Assembly: GCA_947175215.1 (NCBI GenBank)
Contig: CAMWLR010000009.1
Location: 1-54,577 of the forward strand
DNA: 54,577 nt
Origin: an uncultured Porphyromonadaceae bacterium
GTDB lineage: Bacteria > Bacteroidota > Bacteroidia > Bacteroidales > Muribaculaceae
Direction of reading: 5' to 3'
The notes beneath the pieces were generated by a model. That model saw nothing but the letters and a program-made list of their open reading frames with translations, did no database searches and was not told where the DNA came from. Positions 35,858-44,362 of this stretch are shown here, piece by piece. The position numbers were made by a program, and so were the translations under genes. Numbering within the stretch: the stretch's first letter is position 1; each line of letters opens with the position of its first letter.

Positions 35858-36775
35858 ATGGGCCTCATTACCCATAAGGTATCACAGATAACTTCGGCGG
35901 TATCGCGGATGATTTCGTGGATCTTGATACTCCCGGTGAGGTTTTATCAGCTCTGTATCTCTCCACTTTTCCCGTCAAGTTGCCGTTTCACCCCTACGTG
36001 CTCTCAATATGCCATCGAGGCTCTACATACTCACGGCCCGCTTAAAGGCCTGAGTCTGACACTCAAACGCTTGTCGCGTTGCCATCCTTGGGGCGGATCG
36101 GGTTATGACCCTGTACCACCCCCCTATAAGATTATCGACGTACACACCCATCATCGCTCACCTCTCACCACCTCGGTCTTATCGCTCTCGCCGGATCAAT
36201 TTGCCGGATTACCCAAAGCGGATTCAGGTTTTTACTCTGTCGGTATTCACCCCTGGGACACCGACAGCGACATCAACCTCGCTCAACTTGACAGCGCGAT
36301 AACCGATGACAGGGTCATCGCCATCGGCGAAACGGGCCTCGATATGCTCAGAGGCGGCTCACCCGAGACACAGGAGCAAGTGCTACGACATCATATCCGC
36401 CTCAGCGAACAGACCGGCAAGCCTCTGGTCATACATCTTGTAAAAGGACTCGACCGCTTCATAAAAATACGCCGCGAGACACGTCCCACCGCTCCTTGGA
36501 TTATCCACGGATTCAGAGGGAAACCTCAGACCCTCGGCCAACTACTCAACGCATATCCGGCCTCCCCGCTATACTTCTCAGTCGGCAGCAACTTCAACCC
36601 CGATACGCTGGCCGCAATCCCCGACGACAGACTGTTGTTAGAGACCGATGACTCTGACATCCCCGCTCAGGACATCCTCACAGCCATCGCCTGCGCCCGC
36701 GACAAATCACCCGCCGGGATGGCACGCATCATCAACAGCAATACGCTCAGGCTGTGGCCGGCGCTCGGCACCTGA
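35858..36775 (+). CDS. Fusion of membrane insertion factor YidD and TatD-family metallohydrolase
   Basis: This is a single 305-residue frame. Residues 1-88 are Yid[32 protein letters not shown] and the ending [12 protein letters not shown], which normally closes the protein. With no stop, the sequence continues with IIDVHTHH, the first metal-binding motif of Tat[17 protein letters not shown], the VIHLVK metal site and LLLETDD follow, giving a complete but short TatD domain. In other Bacteroidales these are separate neighbouring genes. YidD assists inner-membrane protein insertion with YidC, and TatD proteins are DNA 3'-exonucleases or deacylases. An assembly error is unlikely to preserve the frame so exactly, but the fusion should be checked in relatives. 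Confidence 0.85.
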   Translation: MGLITHKVSQITSAVSRMISWILILPVRFYQLCISPLFPSSCRFTPTCSQYAIEALHTHGPLKGLSLTLKRLSRCHPWGGSGYDPVPPPYKIIDVHTHHRSPLTTSVLSLSPDQFAGLPKADSGFYSVGIHPWDTDSDINLAQLDSAITDDRVIAIGETGLDMLRGGSPETQEQVLRHHIRLSEQTGKPLVIHLVKGLDRFIKIRRETRPTAPWIIHGFRGKPQTLGQLLNAYPASPLYFSVGSNFNPDTLAAIPDDRLLLETDDSDIPAQDILTAIACARDKSPAGMARIINSNTLRLWPALGT

Positions 36776-36825
36776 TCTATGAGAAAATTAACCTGAGGGC
36801 CAATACCCGATTCAGAATATTTTCT

Positions 36826-36833
36826 TAACTTTG
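36826..36833 (+). promoter_or_regulatory. -7 promoter element (TAACTTTG) of the 36880 gene and downstream cyclophilin and peptidase genes
   Basis: It exactly matches TAnnTTTG. Transcription would start near 36840, about 40 nt before ATG 36880. Confidence 0.6.
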
Positions 36834-36879
36834 CAACGGGCTATGACCTCTGTTTAACCATTATAGTCACCCTGTATTT

Positions 36880-37257
36880 ATGGAAGAAGATGTTATAAAA
36901 AAGCTCTCGGCCGACACTGACGGCCTGCTTACATACGAATATATCGCCAACCATATCGACACCGTTGAGCCTCAGCTCCCCTGGCTTATCGACAATATGG
37001 AGAAGGTTGACCTTACCGGTCAGTTCGTGATCTCGGCTGCCAGATACCTCTTTGCCATCGATCCGATGCTATTTGCCCCGCACATCGACCGGCTGATCAA
37101 GTCGGGCATAGACAAAGACCGCGAGCGCCGCTATCTCGGCGATATGCTCCGTCAGATGTATGGGGCAGATTATGCCGAGCGTTGGGCCGAACTGTCGGCA
37201 ACCGATGATAATTTCCGCCGCATTTACAAGCGCATTTACCCCACATCAGCCATCTGA
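36880..37257 (+). CDS. Small hypothetical protein, alpha-helical
   Basis: I do not recognise a named family for this 125-residue, soluble, acidic, helical protein. Notable features are LPWLIDNMEKVDLTGQF, AARYLFAIDP, and a charged C-terminal half with RRYLGDMLRQMYG. There is no signal peptide and no metal or nucleotide motif. It sits behind a clear promoter and 18 nt before the cyclophilin gene. Coding composition and start context match its neighbours, so I regard it as a real gene. Confidence 0.75.
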   Translation: MEEDVIKKLSADTDGLLTYEYIANHIDTVEPQLPWLIDNMEKVDLTGQFVISAARYLFAIDPMLFAPHIDRLIKSGIDKDRERRYLGDMLRQMYGADYAERWAELSATDDNFRRIYKRIYPTSAI

Positions 37258-37275
37258 CATATATTATATCAGACC

Positions 37276-38163
37276 ATGACCCGCAGACGTATCTTACAGA
37301 TCTTCATCGTGGCCGCCATCATCGCCGTTACAGGCGGTTATGCTTATTCACGCACCAAATCTAAAGTAAAAATGACATCGCAACTTACCTCCGAAGCCCC
37401 CGTCATGGATAAAGGGGACGCACTGGTCGATATAAAGACCTCGCTGGGTGACATCCGCGTGCGCCTTTTTGGCGACACCCCGCTCCACCGTGATAATTTC
37501 CTCAAACTGGTCAATGAGAAATATTATGACGGCGTACTCTTCCATCGTGTCATTGATGAGTTTATGGTACAGACAGGAGACCCCGACTCAAAAGACGCAG
37601 CCCCCAACGCCCGTCTGGGATCGGGTGGACCGGGTTACAACATTGACGCCGAGATCGTCTACCCCCGCCATTTTCATCACCGCGGAGCATTGGCAGCTGC
37701 CCGTCAGGGTGACCAGGTCAACCCCGAGAGACGTTCGTCAGGCTCGCAATTCTATATCGTCACCGGCAAGACCTATAACGAGCAGCAGCTCGACCAGATT
37801 GACCGCCAGCTCGACATGGCCCATAAACAGCAGATTTTCAACGAGCTGTCACATCAATACCGCGACTCGATAATGACCATGCGCAAAAACCGCGATCAGG
37901 CCGGCCTGCAAGAACTGCAAGAGAAACTTATCGCCCTCACCGAGCAGAAAGCCGCCGAGTCAGCGGCCACACTCACCCCCGAGCAACGCGCGGCATACAC
38001 CACCGTGGGGGGCACCCCGCATCTCGACAATCAGTACACCGTATTCGGCGAGGTCGTCAGCGGCATGGATGTGGTCGAGAAGATAGAGAAAGCTAAGACC
38101 AACGCCCAGGACCGCCCCCTCGATGACATCCGCATCATCTCAATGAAGGTTGTCAAGAAATAA
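37276..38163 (+). CDS. Cyclophilin-type peptidyl-prolyl cis-trans isomerase, membrane-anchored or exported
   Basis: The 295-residue protein starts with basic residues and a hydrophobic helix (ILQIFIVAAIIAVTGGYAY), so it is exported or anchored in the inner membrane. The cyclophilin domain shows DIKTSLGDIRVRLF, NFLKLVNEKYYDGVLFHRVI with the catalytic Arg, FMVQTGDP and SGSQFYIVTG. The C-terminal part is YTVFGEVVSGMDVVEKI. Between the last two lies an inserted, charged helical stretch of about 75 residues (LDQIDRQLDMAHKQQIF and following), absent from classical cyclophilins. It probably catalyses proline isomerisation during folding of envelope proteins. It is followed by the M16 peptidase. Confidence 0.9.
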   Translation: MTRRRILQIFIVAAIIAVTGGYAYSRTKSKVKMTSQLTSEAPVMDKGDALVDIKTSLGDIRVRLFGDTPLHRDNFLKLVNEKYYDGVLFHRVIDEFMVQTGDPDSKDAAPNARLGSGGPGYNIDAEIVYPRHFHHRGALAAARQGDQVNPERRSSGSQFYIVTGKTYNEQQLDQIDRQLDMAHKQQIFNELSHQYRDSIMTMRKNRDQAGLQELQEKLIALTEQKAAESAATLTPEQRAAYTTVGGTPHLDNQYTVFGEVVSGMDVVEKIEKAKTNAQDRPLDDIRIISMKVVKK

Positions 38164-38173
38164 TGACAGGCTG

Positions 38174-39415
38174 ATGACCGAGACATTCCGCTTTACCCTC
38201 CCCAACGGGCTGAGGGTTGTCCACAACTATAACCCGACCGTCTCGATGGCGGTCGTCAACACCCTGTATGATGTCGGTGCACGCGATGAGTCGCCCGATC
38301 ATACAGGGCTTGCTCATCTGTTTGAGCATCTGATGTTTGGTGGCTCGGTCAACATCCCCGGCTTCGATGCCGCGCTGCAAGCTGCCGGTGGCCAGTCAAA
38401 TGCCTGGACCTCAAACGATTTTACCTGCTTTCACAACACCATTCCCGCCCATAATATCGAGACGGCGCTGTGGCTCGAGAGTGACCGCATGCTCTCGCTG
38501 GCGTTCTCTGACAAAGCGCTCGAGGTACAACGCTCTGTGGTGGTCGAGGAGTTTAAGGAGGTATGTCTCAACCGACCTTATGGCGACATGAGTCATCATC
38601 TGTTTGCGATGGCCTACCCCGGACACCCATACGGTGTACCGGTGATAGGGCGCGACTTTCATGACATCGAGAAAACCGTGCAGGATGATGTCCGCAGATG
38701 GTTCTTCAGTCACTACGCTCCCAACAACGCCATATTGTCGGTCGTAGGGAATGTACCTCCCGAACGATTACGCGACCTGGTGTGGAAGTGGTACAGCGAT
38801 ATACCCCGTCGCGAGATCGCCCCGCGCAACTTCGCCGATCCCGGCATACCTGAGACACCGCGACTGGTCGAGACATCGGGCAATGTCCCGCAGACCGCCA
38901 TAACTATAGCTTACCCGATGGGAGGATACACATCGGCTGACTATGTAGCCGATGATCTGATCACCGACATACTCGCCAACGGACGGTCATCGCGCTTTTA
39001 CCGCAACCTATTGATGCCCGGCAAACTGTTTGCATCCGTCGACGCATCTATTTTCGGCACCGAGCATCCGGGGCTGCTGATGGTCAACGCGCGCCTGCTG
39101 CGTAACGACCGCAACACCGAGCGCGAGGCTATCGAGGCAATCTATAACGAATTGAGGCAATTGACCCAGCGCGAGGTCGACCCTGCCGAACTATCCCGCT
39201 GTATACACCGCACCGAGAGCGACCGCCTCTTCTCGATGATAAACCCGCTGCAAAAGGCTCAGTCACTTGCGCTTGCCGAGTATCACGGCGAGACTGTCGA
39301 GGATATAAACGCACGATATCGCGCTGTCACACCGGCCTCACTGCGCGATGCCGCCGTCCGCGTTCTCGACCCGCAACGGGCGATGACTCTCATCTACCGC
39401 CCGGCAGTCAAATAA
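38174..39415 (+). CDS. M16 family zinc metallopeptidase (insulinase/processing-protease family)
   Basis: The start is set at ATG 38174 (MTETFRFTLPNGLRVV), giving 413 residues. An earlier in-frame TTG lies inside the cyclophilin gene. The inverted zinc motif H-x-x-E-H is present as GLAHLFEHLMF, and VVVEEFKEV provides the downstream Glu ligand region. The C-terminal half is the second M16 domain, with SRFYRNLLMPGKLFAS. No signal peptide is seen, so it is likely cytoplasmic or dependent on another export route. It is last of three closely spaced genes. Confidence 0.9.
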   Translation: MTETFRFTLPNGLRVVHNYNPTVSMAVVNTLYDVGARDESPDHTGLAHLFEHLMFGGSVNIPGFDAALQAAGGQSNAWTSNDFTCFHNTIPAHNIETALWLESDRMLSLAFSDKALEVQRSVVVEEFKEVCLNRPYGDMSHHLFAMAYPGHPYGVPVIGRDFHDIEKTVQDDVRRWFFSHYAPNNAILSVVGNVPPERLRDLVWKWYSDIPRREIAPRNFADPGIPETPRLVETSGNVPQTAITIAYPMGGYTSADYVADDLITDILANGRSSRFYRNLLMPGKLFASVDASIFGTEHPGLLMVNARLLRNDRNTEREAIEAIYNELRQLTQREVDPAELSRCIHRTESDRLFSMINPLQKAQSLALAEYHGETVEDINARYRAVTPASLRDAAVRVLDPQRAMTLIYRPAVK

Positions 39416-39514
39416 ATCTCTGACAGAGGGGCCTGTAAGTCCCAGACAGATCTCCAACAGATTGATTTTGAAAAAATTTCCCGGTCAAAAGTAGTATAAT
39501 CTAAAAATAGTTGC

Positions 39515-39522
39515 TATATTTG
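39515..39522 (+). promoter_or_regulatory. -7 promoter element (TATATTTG) of the DUF349 gene
   Basis: It matches TAnnTTTG exactly. The predicted leader is about 125 nt. No clear -33 box is seen. Confidence 0.55.
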
Positions 39523-39654
39523 ACGCGCTGTTTGCCACACATGCGGTAAATCAGCTTTTTAAGTGTGTTTTAAGGATGCGTGGCGTCTCTGCCGGCTACC
39601 GGTGAGAGTGTTGCGTTGTCCCGTGCTCCTCATTTCTAACCATTCTACTATTTT

Positions 39655-41694
39655 ATGGAAATGCGTGATCTTAACCCCGAGGCCGTAAAGCCCGAGGTTG
39701 CCGCCACCCCCGCCACACAGGCGGAGTCCCTTGAATCTCAATCCATCGCCGACGAGGGGATGAATCTCTCGGTCGCCGAAGCCGCCGCTCAGGACAAGGC
39801 TCAGTTTAACCTCGAAGCTCAGGAGGCACAACTCGCCGACAAGGCTTTCAATGCCGAGCAGACCGTCGAGGCTGTCGAGTCTGAGGAAGCCGATGCCCCC
39901 GTCGAGGCAGAATCAACAGGCACTGCCACCGGTGACGCCGACATCGAGGTAGTCTCAGAAGAAGCAGACACCCCTGCTGACGCCAAGAATGACGACGATC
40001 TCAAAACAAAAGATGACGTGATGGCGCGTCTCACCCGCCTCGCTGTCGATGAGGCCGTCGAGATCTCGCGCGACGAGATCGCTCACCTCAAACAGCGCTT
40101 TTATGCCATCCGCAAACTTGAACAGGAGGCCGAGCTGGCCGCTCATATCGCCGAGGGTAAGGACGCCGAAAGTTTCATGCCGGCTCTCGACCCCACAGAA
40201 GAGGAGTTCAAGAACATGATGAACACCGTTCGTGAGCGCAAGGCCGCTCAGGCCGCCGCCGAGGAGGAGGCCCGCAACAACAATCTCAACCGCAAACTCG
40301 CACTGATCGAAGAGCTGAAGACTATCTCGGCCGATACTGACAATGTCAACCGCACATTCCCCCGCGTCAAAGAGATACAGGCTGAGTTTAAGGAGATTGG
40401 CGAAGTACCCCCCACTGAGGCTACCGACCTGTGGAAAAACTATCAGGTGGCCGTTGAGCAGTTCTATGATCAGCTCAAGGTCAACAAGGATCTCCGCGAT
40501 TATGATTTCCGTAAAAATCTCGAACTCAAGACACTGCTGTGCGAAGAGGCTGAGAAGCTCAACGATGAGGAAGACATCGTGCTGGCGTTCAAACGCCTGC
40601 AGAATCTCCACGATGAGTGGCGTCAGACCGGGCCCGTAGCCAAGGAGGTACGCGAGGAGATCTGGACACGATTCAAAGACGCCTCTACTCAGGTAAACAA
40701 AAGATATCAGTTATTCTTTGAGGAACGCAAGGCACGCGAACTTGAGAACGAGAAGGCCAAGACCGAGATCTGTGAGCGTGTCGAGGCTCTCGATTTCAGC
40801 GGCCTCAAGACATACGCCGCCTGGGATGAGATGACCAAACAGATTCTCGCCGCCCAGGAGGAATGGAAGAAACTCGGTTTTGCCTCACGCAAGGCCAACA
40901 ACGCTCTGTTTGCCCGCTTCAGGTCGGTATGCGACAAGTTCTTCACCCTCAAGGCCGAACATTACCGCGAGATGAAGGATGAACTGGCCAACAACCTGGC
41001 CCGCAAGACTGCACTTTGCGAAAAAGCCGAGGCCCTTAAAGACTCTACCGACTGGAAAAAGACAGCCGAGGAGCTCGTGCGCCTGCAAAAAGAATGGAAA
41101 ACCATCGGCACCGTACCCAAAAAGCACTCAGACAACATCTGGCATCGCTTCCAGGCTGCCTGTGACGCATTCTTCGAAAGCCGCAAGGCAAATCTCAGTG
41201 AGAGCCGCGCCGCCGAGCAGGTCAACCTCAAGGCCAAACGCGAGGTTATCGCCGCCCTCAAGGAGATACCCCTCGATGCCAACCGCGGCGAGATGATGCC
41301 CAAAGTCAAGGAATTGCAGGCCAAATGGCAAAGCATCGGCCATGTGCCTATGCGCGAGAAAGACAAACTCTATGACGAGTATCGCGCCGCCTGTGACAAC
41401 CTCTATAACAACCTGGGGCGCGACCGCGGTGGCCGCTCACGCTTTGAGGACGTCATAAACGAGATGGGCTCAGACGAGCAGAAACTCTATCGCGAACGCG
41501 AGCGCATCCTCCGCGCCTTTGAGATCAAGCGCAATGAACTCAAGACCTATGAGAACAACCTCGGTTTCCTCTCCTCAAAGAGCAAATCAGGCGACTCGAT
41601 GGTACGCGAAATGGAGCGCCGCATACAGCGCATCAAAGACGACCTCGCCTCAATCGAGGAGAAAATCAAGCTCATAGACTCAAAACTCCGCTAA
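39655..41694 (+). CDS. DUF349 repeat protein
   Basis: The 679-residue soluble protein has an acidic, low-complexity N-terminus of about 120 residues rich in Glu and Ala. At least five DUF349 repeats follow, each recognisable by a W-x-x-x-G-x-x-P-type turn and a following R/Y-F helix: KEIGEVPPTE, WRQTGPVAKE, WKKLGFASRK, WKTIGTVPKKHSDNIWHRF and WQSIGHVPMRE. The tail (about 590-679) is a coiled coil ending in EEKIKLIDSKLR. The family is widespread in Bacteroidetes and its function is unknown. It has its own promoter and terminator, so it is monocistronic. Confidence 0.9.
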   Translation: MEMRDLNPEAVKPEVAATPATQAESLESQSIADEGMNLSVAEAAAQDKAQFNLEAQEAQLADKAFNAEQTVEAVESEEADAPVEAESTGTATGDADIEVVSEEADTPADAKNDDDLKTKDDVMARLTRLAVDEAVEISRDEIAHLKQRFYAIRKLEQEAELAAHIAEGKDAESFMPALDPTEEEFKNMMNTVRERKAAQAAAEEEARNNNLNRKLALIEELKTISADTDNVNRTFPRVKEIQAEFKEIGEVPPTEATDLWKNYQVAVEQFYDQLKVNKDLRDYDFRKNLELKTLLCEEAEKLNDEEDIVLAFKRLQNLHDEWRQTGPVAKEVREEIWTRFKDASTQVNKRYQLFFEERKARELENEKAKTEICERVEALDFSGLKTYAAWDEMTKQILAAQEEWKKLGFASRKANNALFARFRSVCDKFFTLKAEHYREMKDELANNLARKTALCEKAEALKDSTDWKKTAEELVRLQKEWKTIGTVPKKHSDNIWHRFQAACDAFFESRKANLSESRAAEQVNLKAKREVIAALKEIPLDANRGEMMPKVKELQAKWQSIGHVPMREKDKLYDEYRAACDNLYNNLGRDRGGRSRFEDVINEMGSDEQKLYRERERILRAFEIKRNELKTYENNLGFLSSKSKSGDSMVREMERRIQRIKDDLASIEEKIKLIDSKLR

Positions 41695-41728
41695 CCTCCC
41701 CGTCATAATATAAATATAAACACAAAAA

Positions 41729-41763
41729 CGGGTTGACACACCACACTGTCAACCCGCTTTTTA
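41729..41763 (+). terminator. Terminator of the DUF349 gene
   Basis: CGGGTTGACA (41729-41738) and TGTCAACCCG (41747-41756) form a perfect 10-bp stem followed by CTTTTT. Confidence 0.88.
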
Positions 41764-42101
41764 TATCGTCAGACTATCCGGTCGCCTTATTCTATACAAC
41801 CTTCAATCCACGAAATTAATCAGATCAAAATACATCGCCCGCGTCTTGGAGGACTTGTCCTTATCTGATAAAAAACATAATTGCCGCAATGACTTTTATG
41901 CAATATGTAAATTTCACTAATCATCGTCCAATCGGGCAGATTAAGTATGCGCTAATTTAATTAAACCAACAGGTAAAATATACCATTTACTGAGGTCGGC
42001 ACTTGTCAGAAAAACTACTTCTGACGGGATGATATATGAGTGGCGGCAATTTGGTACGAAAAAATTAGGCTGAAAATATTGGGAAAAATAAAGAAAATAG
42101 C

Positions 42102-42109
42102 TAACTTTG
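42102..42109 (+). promoter_or_regulatory. -7 promoter element (TAACTTTG) of the DUF177-rpmF-fabH cluster
   Basis: It exactly matches TAnnTTTG. The leader to GTG 42206 would be about 90 nt. Confidence 0.6.
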
Positions 42110-42205
42110 CAGAGTTTTTCCGGGCAACTCAAACCGCAGGCGCACGCGTCTGCCACTTGATAACGTTTGGAAATGCTTGATATTCACCGAAAATAATCCT
42201 GAACA

Positions 42206-42805
42206 GTGGGAAAATTCAGCGAATTTAAGCTCCCTTTGAAGAGCCTGTCAGAAGGGACTCACGAGTTTCATTACGACCTGACAAAGGAGTTCTTCAAAAA
42301 CATGGAGAGCACCGACATCCGCGATGCAGCCGTGTCAGTAGATCTGAGCGTAATGTACCGCAACGGGGTGTATGACCTGACATTCGCCTGTGACGGCACG
42401 GTGACTGTGCCCTGCGACCGATGCCTCGACGACCTCGAGCTCCCCATTGAGACCGCCTATCATGTGGTGGTCAAGTATGGCGACTCATATAAAGAGGACT
42501 CTGACGAGTTTATCGAGATCCCCGAGAGCGACAACTATCTCAACGTCGCCTACATGATCTATGACACCGTCTCACTGGCTATCCCTATCAAGCACGTACA
42601 TCCGCTCGGCAAATGCAACCGCGCGATGAGTTCGTTGCTCAAAAAGCACCGCTCACACGCAGCAGGCGATCAGGACACCGAGCTCGAAGATGAGCTGATC
42701 GAAGAGATGGAGTCACGACAGATCGCCGAGGACAACGGTCAGGACAATCAGGTCAAGACCGATCCCAGATGGGACGCGCTCAAAAACCTCGGCTCGGGTG
42801 AATAG
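42206..42805 (+). CDS. DUF177 (YceD-like) protein
   Basis: The start is GTG 42206 (MGKFSEFKLPLKSLSEGTHEF), which matches the conserved N-terminus. The 199-residue protein shows the DUF177 core, with VPCDRCLDDLELPI carrying the C-x-x-C pair, then the acidic segment EDSDEFIEIPESDNYLNV and SLAIPIKHVHP. In bacteria and plastids, members next to rpmF affect 23S rRNA accumulation. Its place directly upstream of rpmF follows that rule. The C-terminus is acidic and low in complexity. Confidence 0.88.
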   Translation: MGKFSEFKLPLKSLSEGTHEFHYDLTKEFFKNMESTDIRDAAVSVDLSVMYRNGVYDLTFACDGTVTVPCDRCLDDLELPIETAYHVVVKYGDSYKEDSDEFIEIPESDNYLNVAYMIYDTVSLAIPIKHVHPLGKCNRAMSSLLKKHRSHAAGDQDTELEDELIEEMESRQIAEDNGQDNQVKTDPRWDALKNLGSGE

Positions 42806-42853
42806 GCCATTCCCCCGCCGCCGACCCAAATGATACCGCACGTCACCGGGACT

Positions 42854-42893
42854 TCTCCCGGCCCACAGGCCGATCCCCGCAGGCGTAAAGCGG
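42854..42893 (+). other. Cluster of small hairpins in the rpmF leader
   Basis: Between DUF177 and rpmF the sequence holds CCGGGA/TCCCGG with a CTTC loop, GGCC-CACA-GGCC, and CGC-AGGCGTAAA-GCG in succession. This may be an RNA element controlling L32 or a processing site. Confidence 0.35.
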
Positions 42894-42940
42894 CATCAGA
42901 TAAATTAAAGAAAGAAAAAAAATAAAACGATAAAAAGAAA

Positions 42941-43126
42941 ATGGCACATCCTAAAAGACGTCAATCAAAGACCCGCACCGCAAAGCGCCGCACTCATGAC
43001 AAGGCCGCTATGCCTACCCTGGCCATCTGCCCCAACTGTGGCGCCTGGCACGTTTACCACTGCGTATGCCCCGAATGTGGCTACTACCGCGGTAAAATTG
43101 CGATCGAAAAGGACGCCGTTGTCTGA
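42941..43126 (+). CDS. rpmF: 50S ribosomal protein L32
   Basis: The 61-residue protein begins MAHPKRRQSKTRTAKRRTHD, the typical basic N-terminus of L32. A four-cysteine zinc site follows (CPNC and CPEC), so this is the zinc-binding (C+) form. It is part of the large ribosomal subunit. A hairpin terminator follows at 43174, and fabH starts 156 nt later. Confidence 0.96.
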   Translation: MAHPKRRQSKTRTAKRRTHDKAAMPTLAICPNCGAWHVYHCVCPECGYYRGKIAIEKDAVV

Positions 43127-43173
43127 CCTCACAGAAGTGGTCGCCTGAACCGACCATCCGGTAACGGCTCTTC

Positions 43174-43215
43174 TTGAAAGGGCTGCCTCTCGAAAAAGGG
43201 CAGCCTTTCAATTCT
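43174..43215 (+). terminator. Hairpin terminator after rpmF
   Basis: TTGAAAGGGCTGCC and GGCAGCCTTTCAA pair with a one-base bulge, followed by TTCTTTTAT. Confidence 0.7.
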
Positions 43216-43282
43216 TTTATATATCCCCCCGCCCGACATCCGGGCCAAGGGCCGATTAAATCATCCCATACTCCCCCTGACT

Positions 43283-44263
43283 ATGCTTAACGCAACTATT
43301 ACCGGGATTGCATCATACGTTCCTGACGACATCCTCGACAACGAAATGCTGTCAAAAATGGTCGACACCAACGATGAGTGGATCACAACTCGTGTCGGCA
43401 TCAAGGAACGCCGTATCCTCAAAAGTCCCGAAGGCTCATCATTCCTCGGCATCAAGGCTGTCGAGAAACTCCTCGCAGACACCAACACCGCTCCCGAGGA
43501 TATCGAGCTGCTGATATGCGCCACCTCAAACCCCGACTATCGTTTCCCCTCGACCGCCTCGATCATCTGCAAAGGTGCAGGTCTCAAGAACGCATACGCC
43601 TATGACATCCAGGCCGCCTGTGCCGGATTTATCGTGGCTCTCGAAGACGCAGCCGCATACATCAAGAGCGGTCTGCGCAAAAAGGTACTCGTCGTAGCCG
43701 CCGAGAAAATGTCGTCTATGGTCAACTATAAAGACCGCGCCACCTGCCCGCTCTTTGGCGATGGAGCGGCTTGTGTGCTCGTTGAGCCCACCGAGGAGCC
43801 CGTCGGAGTAATGGATGCCGTATTCCATGTCGACGGCAACGGCCTCGAGCATCTGGTGATGTGGGGAGGCGGCTCAGCCGAACCGACCACTCAGGAGACT
43901 CTCGATGCAGGACGCCACTTCCTCTTCCAGGAGGGGCGCAACGTCTATAAAAACGCTGTGACGGATATGTACACCGCCACCATGGATGTCATGAACCGCA
44001 ACGGTCTGACTGCCGACACCATCGACTATCTCGTGCCCCACCAGGCTAATCTCCGCATCATCGAGGCCGTAGGGTCACGTGCGCAGATACCTACCGAGAA
44101 GGTGCTCGTCAACATCCAGCATTACGGCAACACCTCGGCAGCCTCGATTCCCATCTGTCTTGACGAATTCAAAGGTCAGCTCAAAAAGGGTGACAAAATC
44201 ATCCTCACCGCCTTTGGCGCAGGCTTCACCTGGGGCTCGATGTATCTCGTCTGGGGTATGTAA
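43283..44263 (+). CDS. fabH: Beta-ketoacyl-ACP synthase III
   Basis: At 326 residues this is a full-length thiolase-fold enzyme. The catalytic triad is visible: Cys at about 113 in QAACAGF, His in VPHQANLRI and Asn in HYGNTSAASIP. It condenses acetyl-CoA or a branched acyl-CoA with malonyl-ACP to start fatty-acid synthesis. The link with rpmF and DUF177 upstream is conserved in many bacteria. A terminator lies 38 nt downstream. Confidence 0.95.
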   Translation: MLNATITGIASYVPDDILDNEMLSKMVDTNDEWITTRVGIKERRILKSPEGSSFLGIKAVEKLLADTNTAPEDIELLICATSNPDYRFPSTASIICKGAGLKNAYAYDIQAACAGFIVALEDAAAYIKSGLRKKVLVVAAEKMSSMVNYKDRATCPLFGDGAACVLVEPTEEPVGVMDAVFHVDGNGLEHLVMWGGGSAEPTTQETLDAGRHFLFQEGRNVYKNAVTDMYTATMDVMNRNGLTADTIDYLVPHQANLRIIEAVGSRAQIPTEKVLVNIQHYGNTSAASIPICLDEFKGQLKKGDKIILTAFGAGFTWGSMYLVWGM

Positions 44264-44300
44264 TTGAGAGTCCGGCATACCGTAAATGAAAAAATTTCAC

Positions 44301-44333
44301 AAAAATAGCATCTTTTCAGGTGCTATTTTTGTT
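44301..44333 (+). terminator. Terminator of fabH, abutting the era promoter
   Basis: AAAAATAGCA (44301-44310) pairs with TGCTATTTTT (44321-44330). The T tract runs directly into the -7 element of era. Confidence 0.75.
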
Positions 44334-44341
44334 TAATTTTG
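44334..44341 (+). promoter_or_regulatory. -7 promoter element (TAATTTTG) of era
   Basis: It matches TAnnTTTG. Its last bases form the in-frame TTG 44339, so that TTG is part of the promoter and not a start codon. Confidence 0.6.
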
Positions 44342-44362
44342 GAACACCTAAATATACAACTT

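Larger units (their letters stand above)
41695..42205 (+). other. Intergenic region: terminator, AT-rich stretch without gene, promoter of DUF177-rpmF-fabH
   Basis: These 511 bp hold the terminator of the DUF349 gene, a perfect 7-bp hairpin GTCAGAA/TTCTGAC at 42005-42025, and a -7 element at 42102-42109. I see no credible protein gene. Confidence 0.65.

Noticed and set aside
41941-42156. A 71-codon minus-strand open frame in the AT-rich intergenic region
   Set aside because: It has no homology that I recognise and overlaps the promoter of the DUF177 gene. It stays possible but unsupported.
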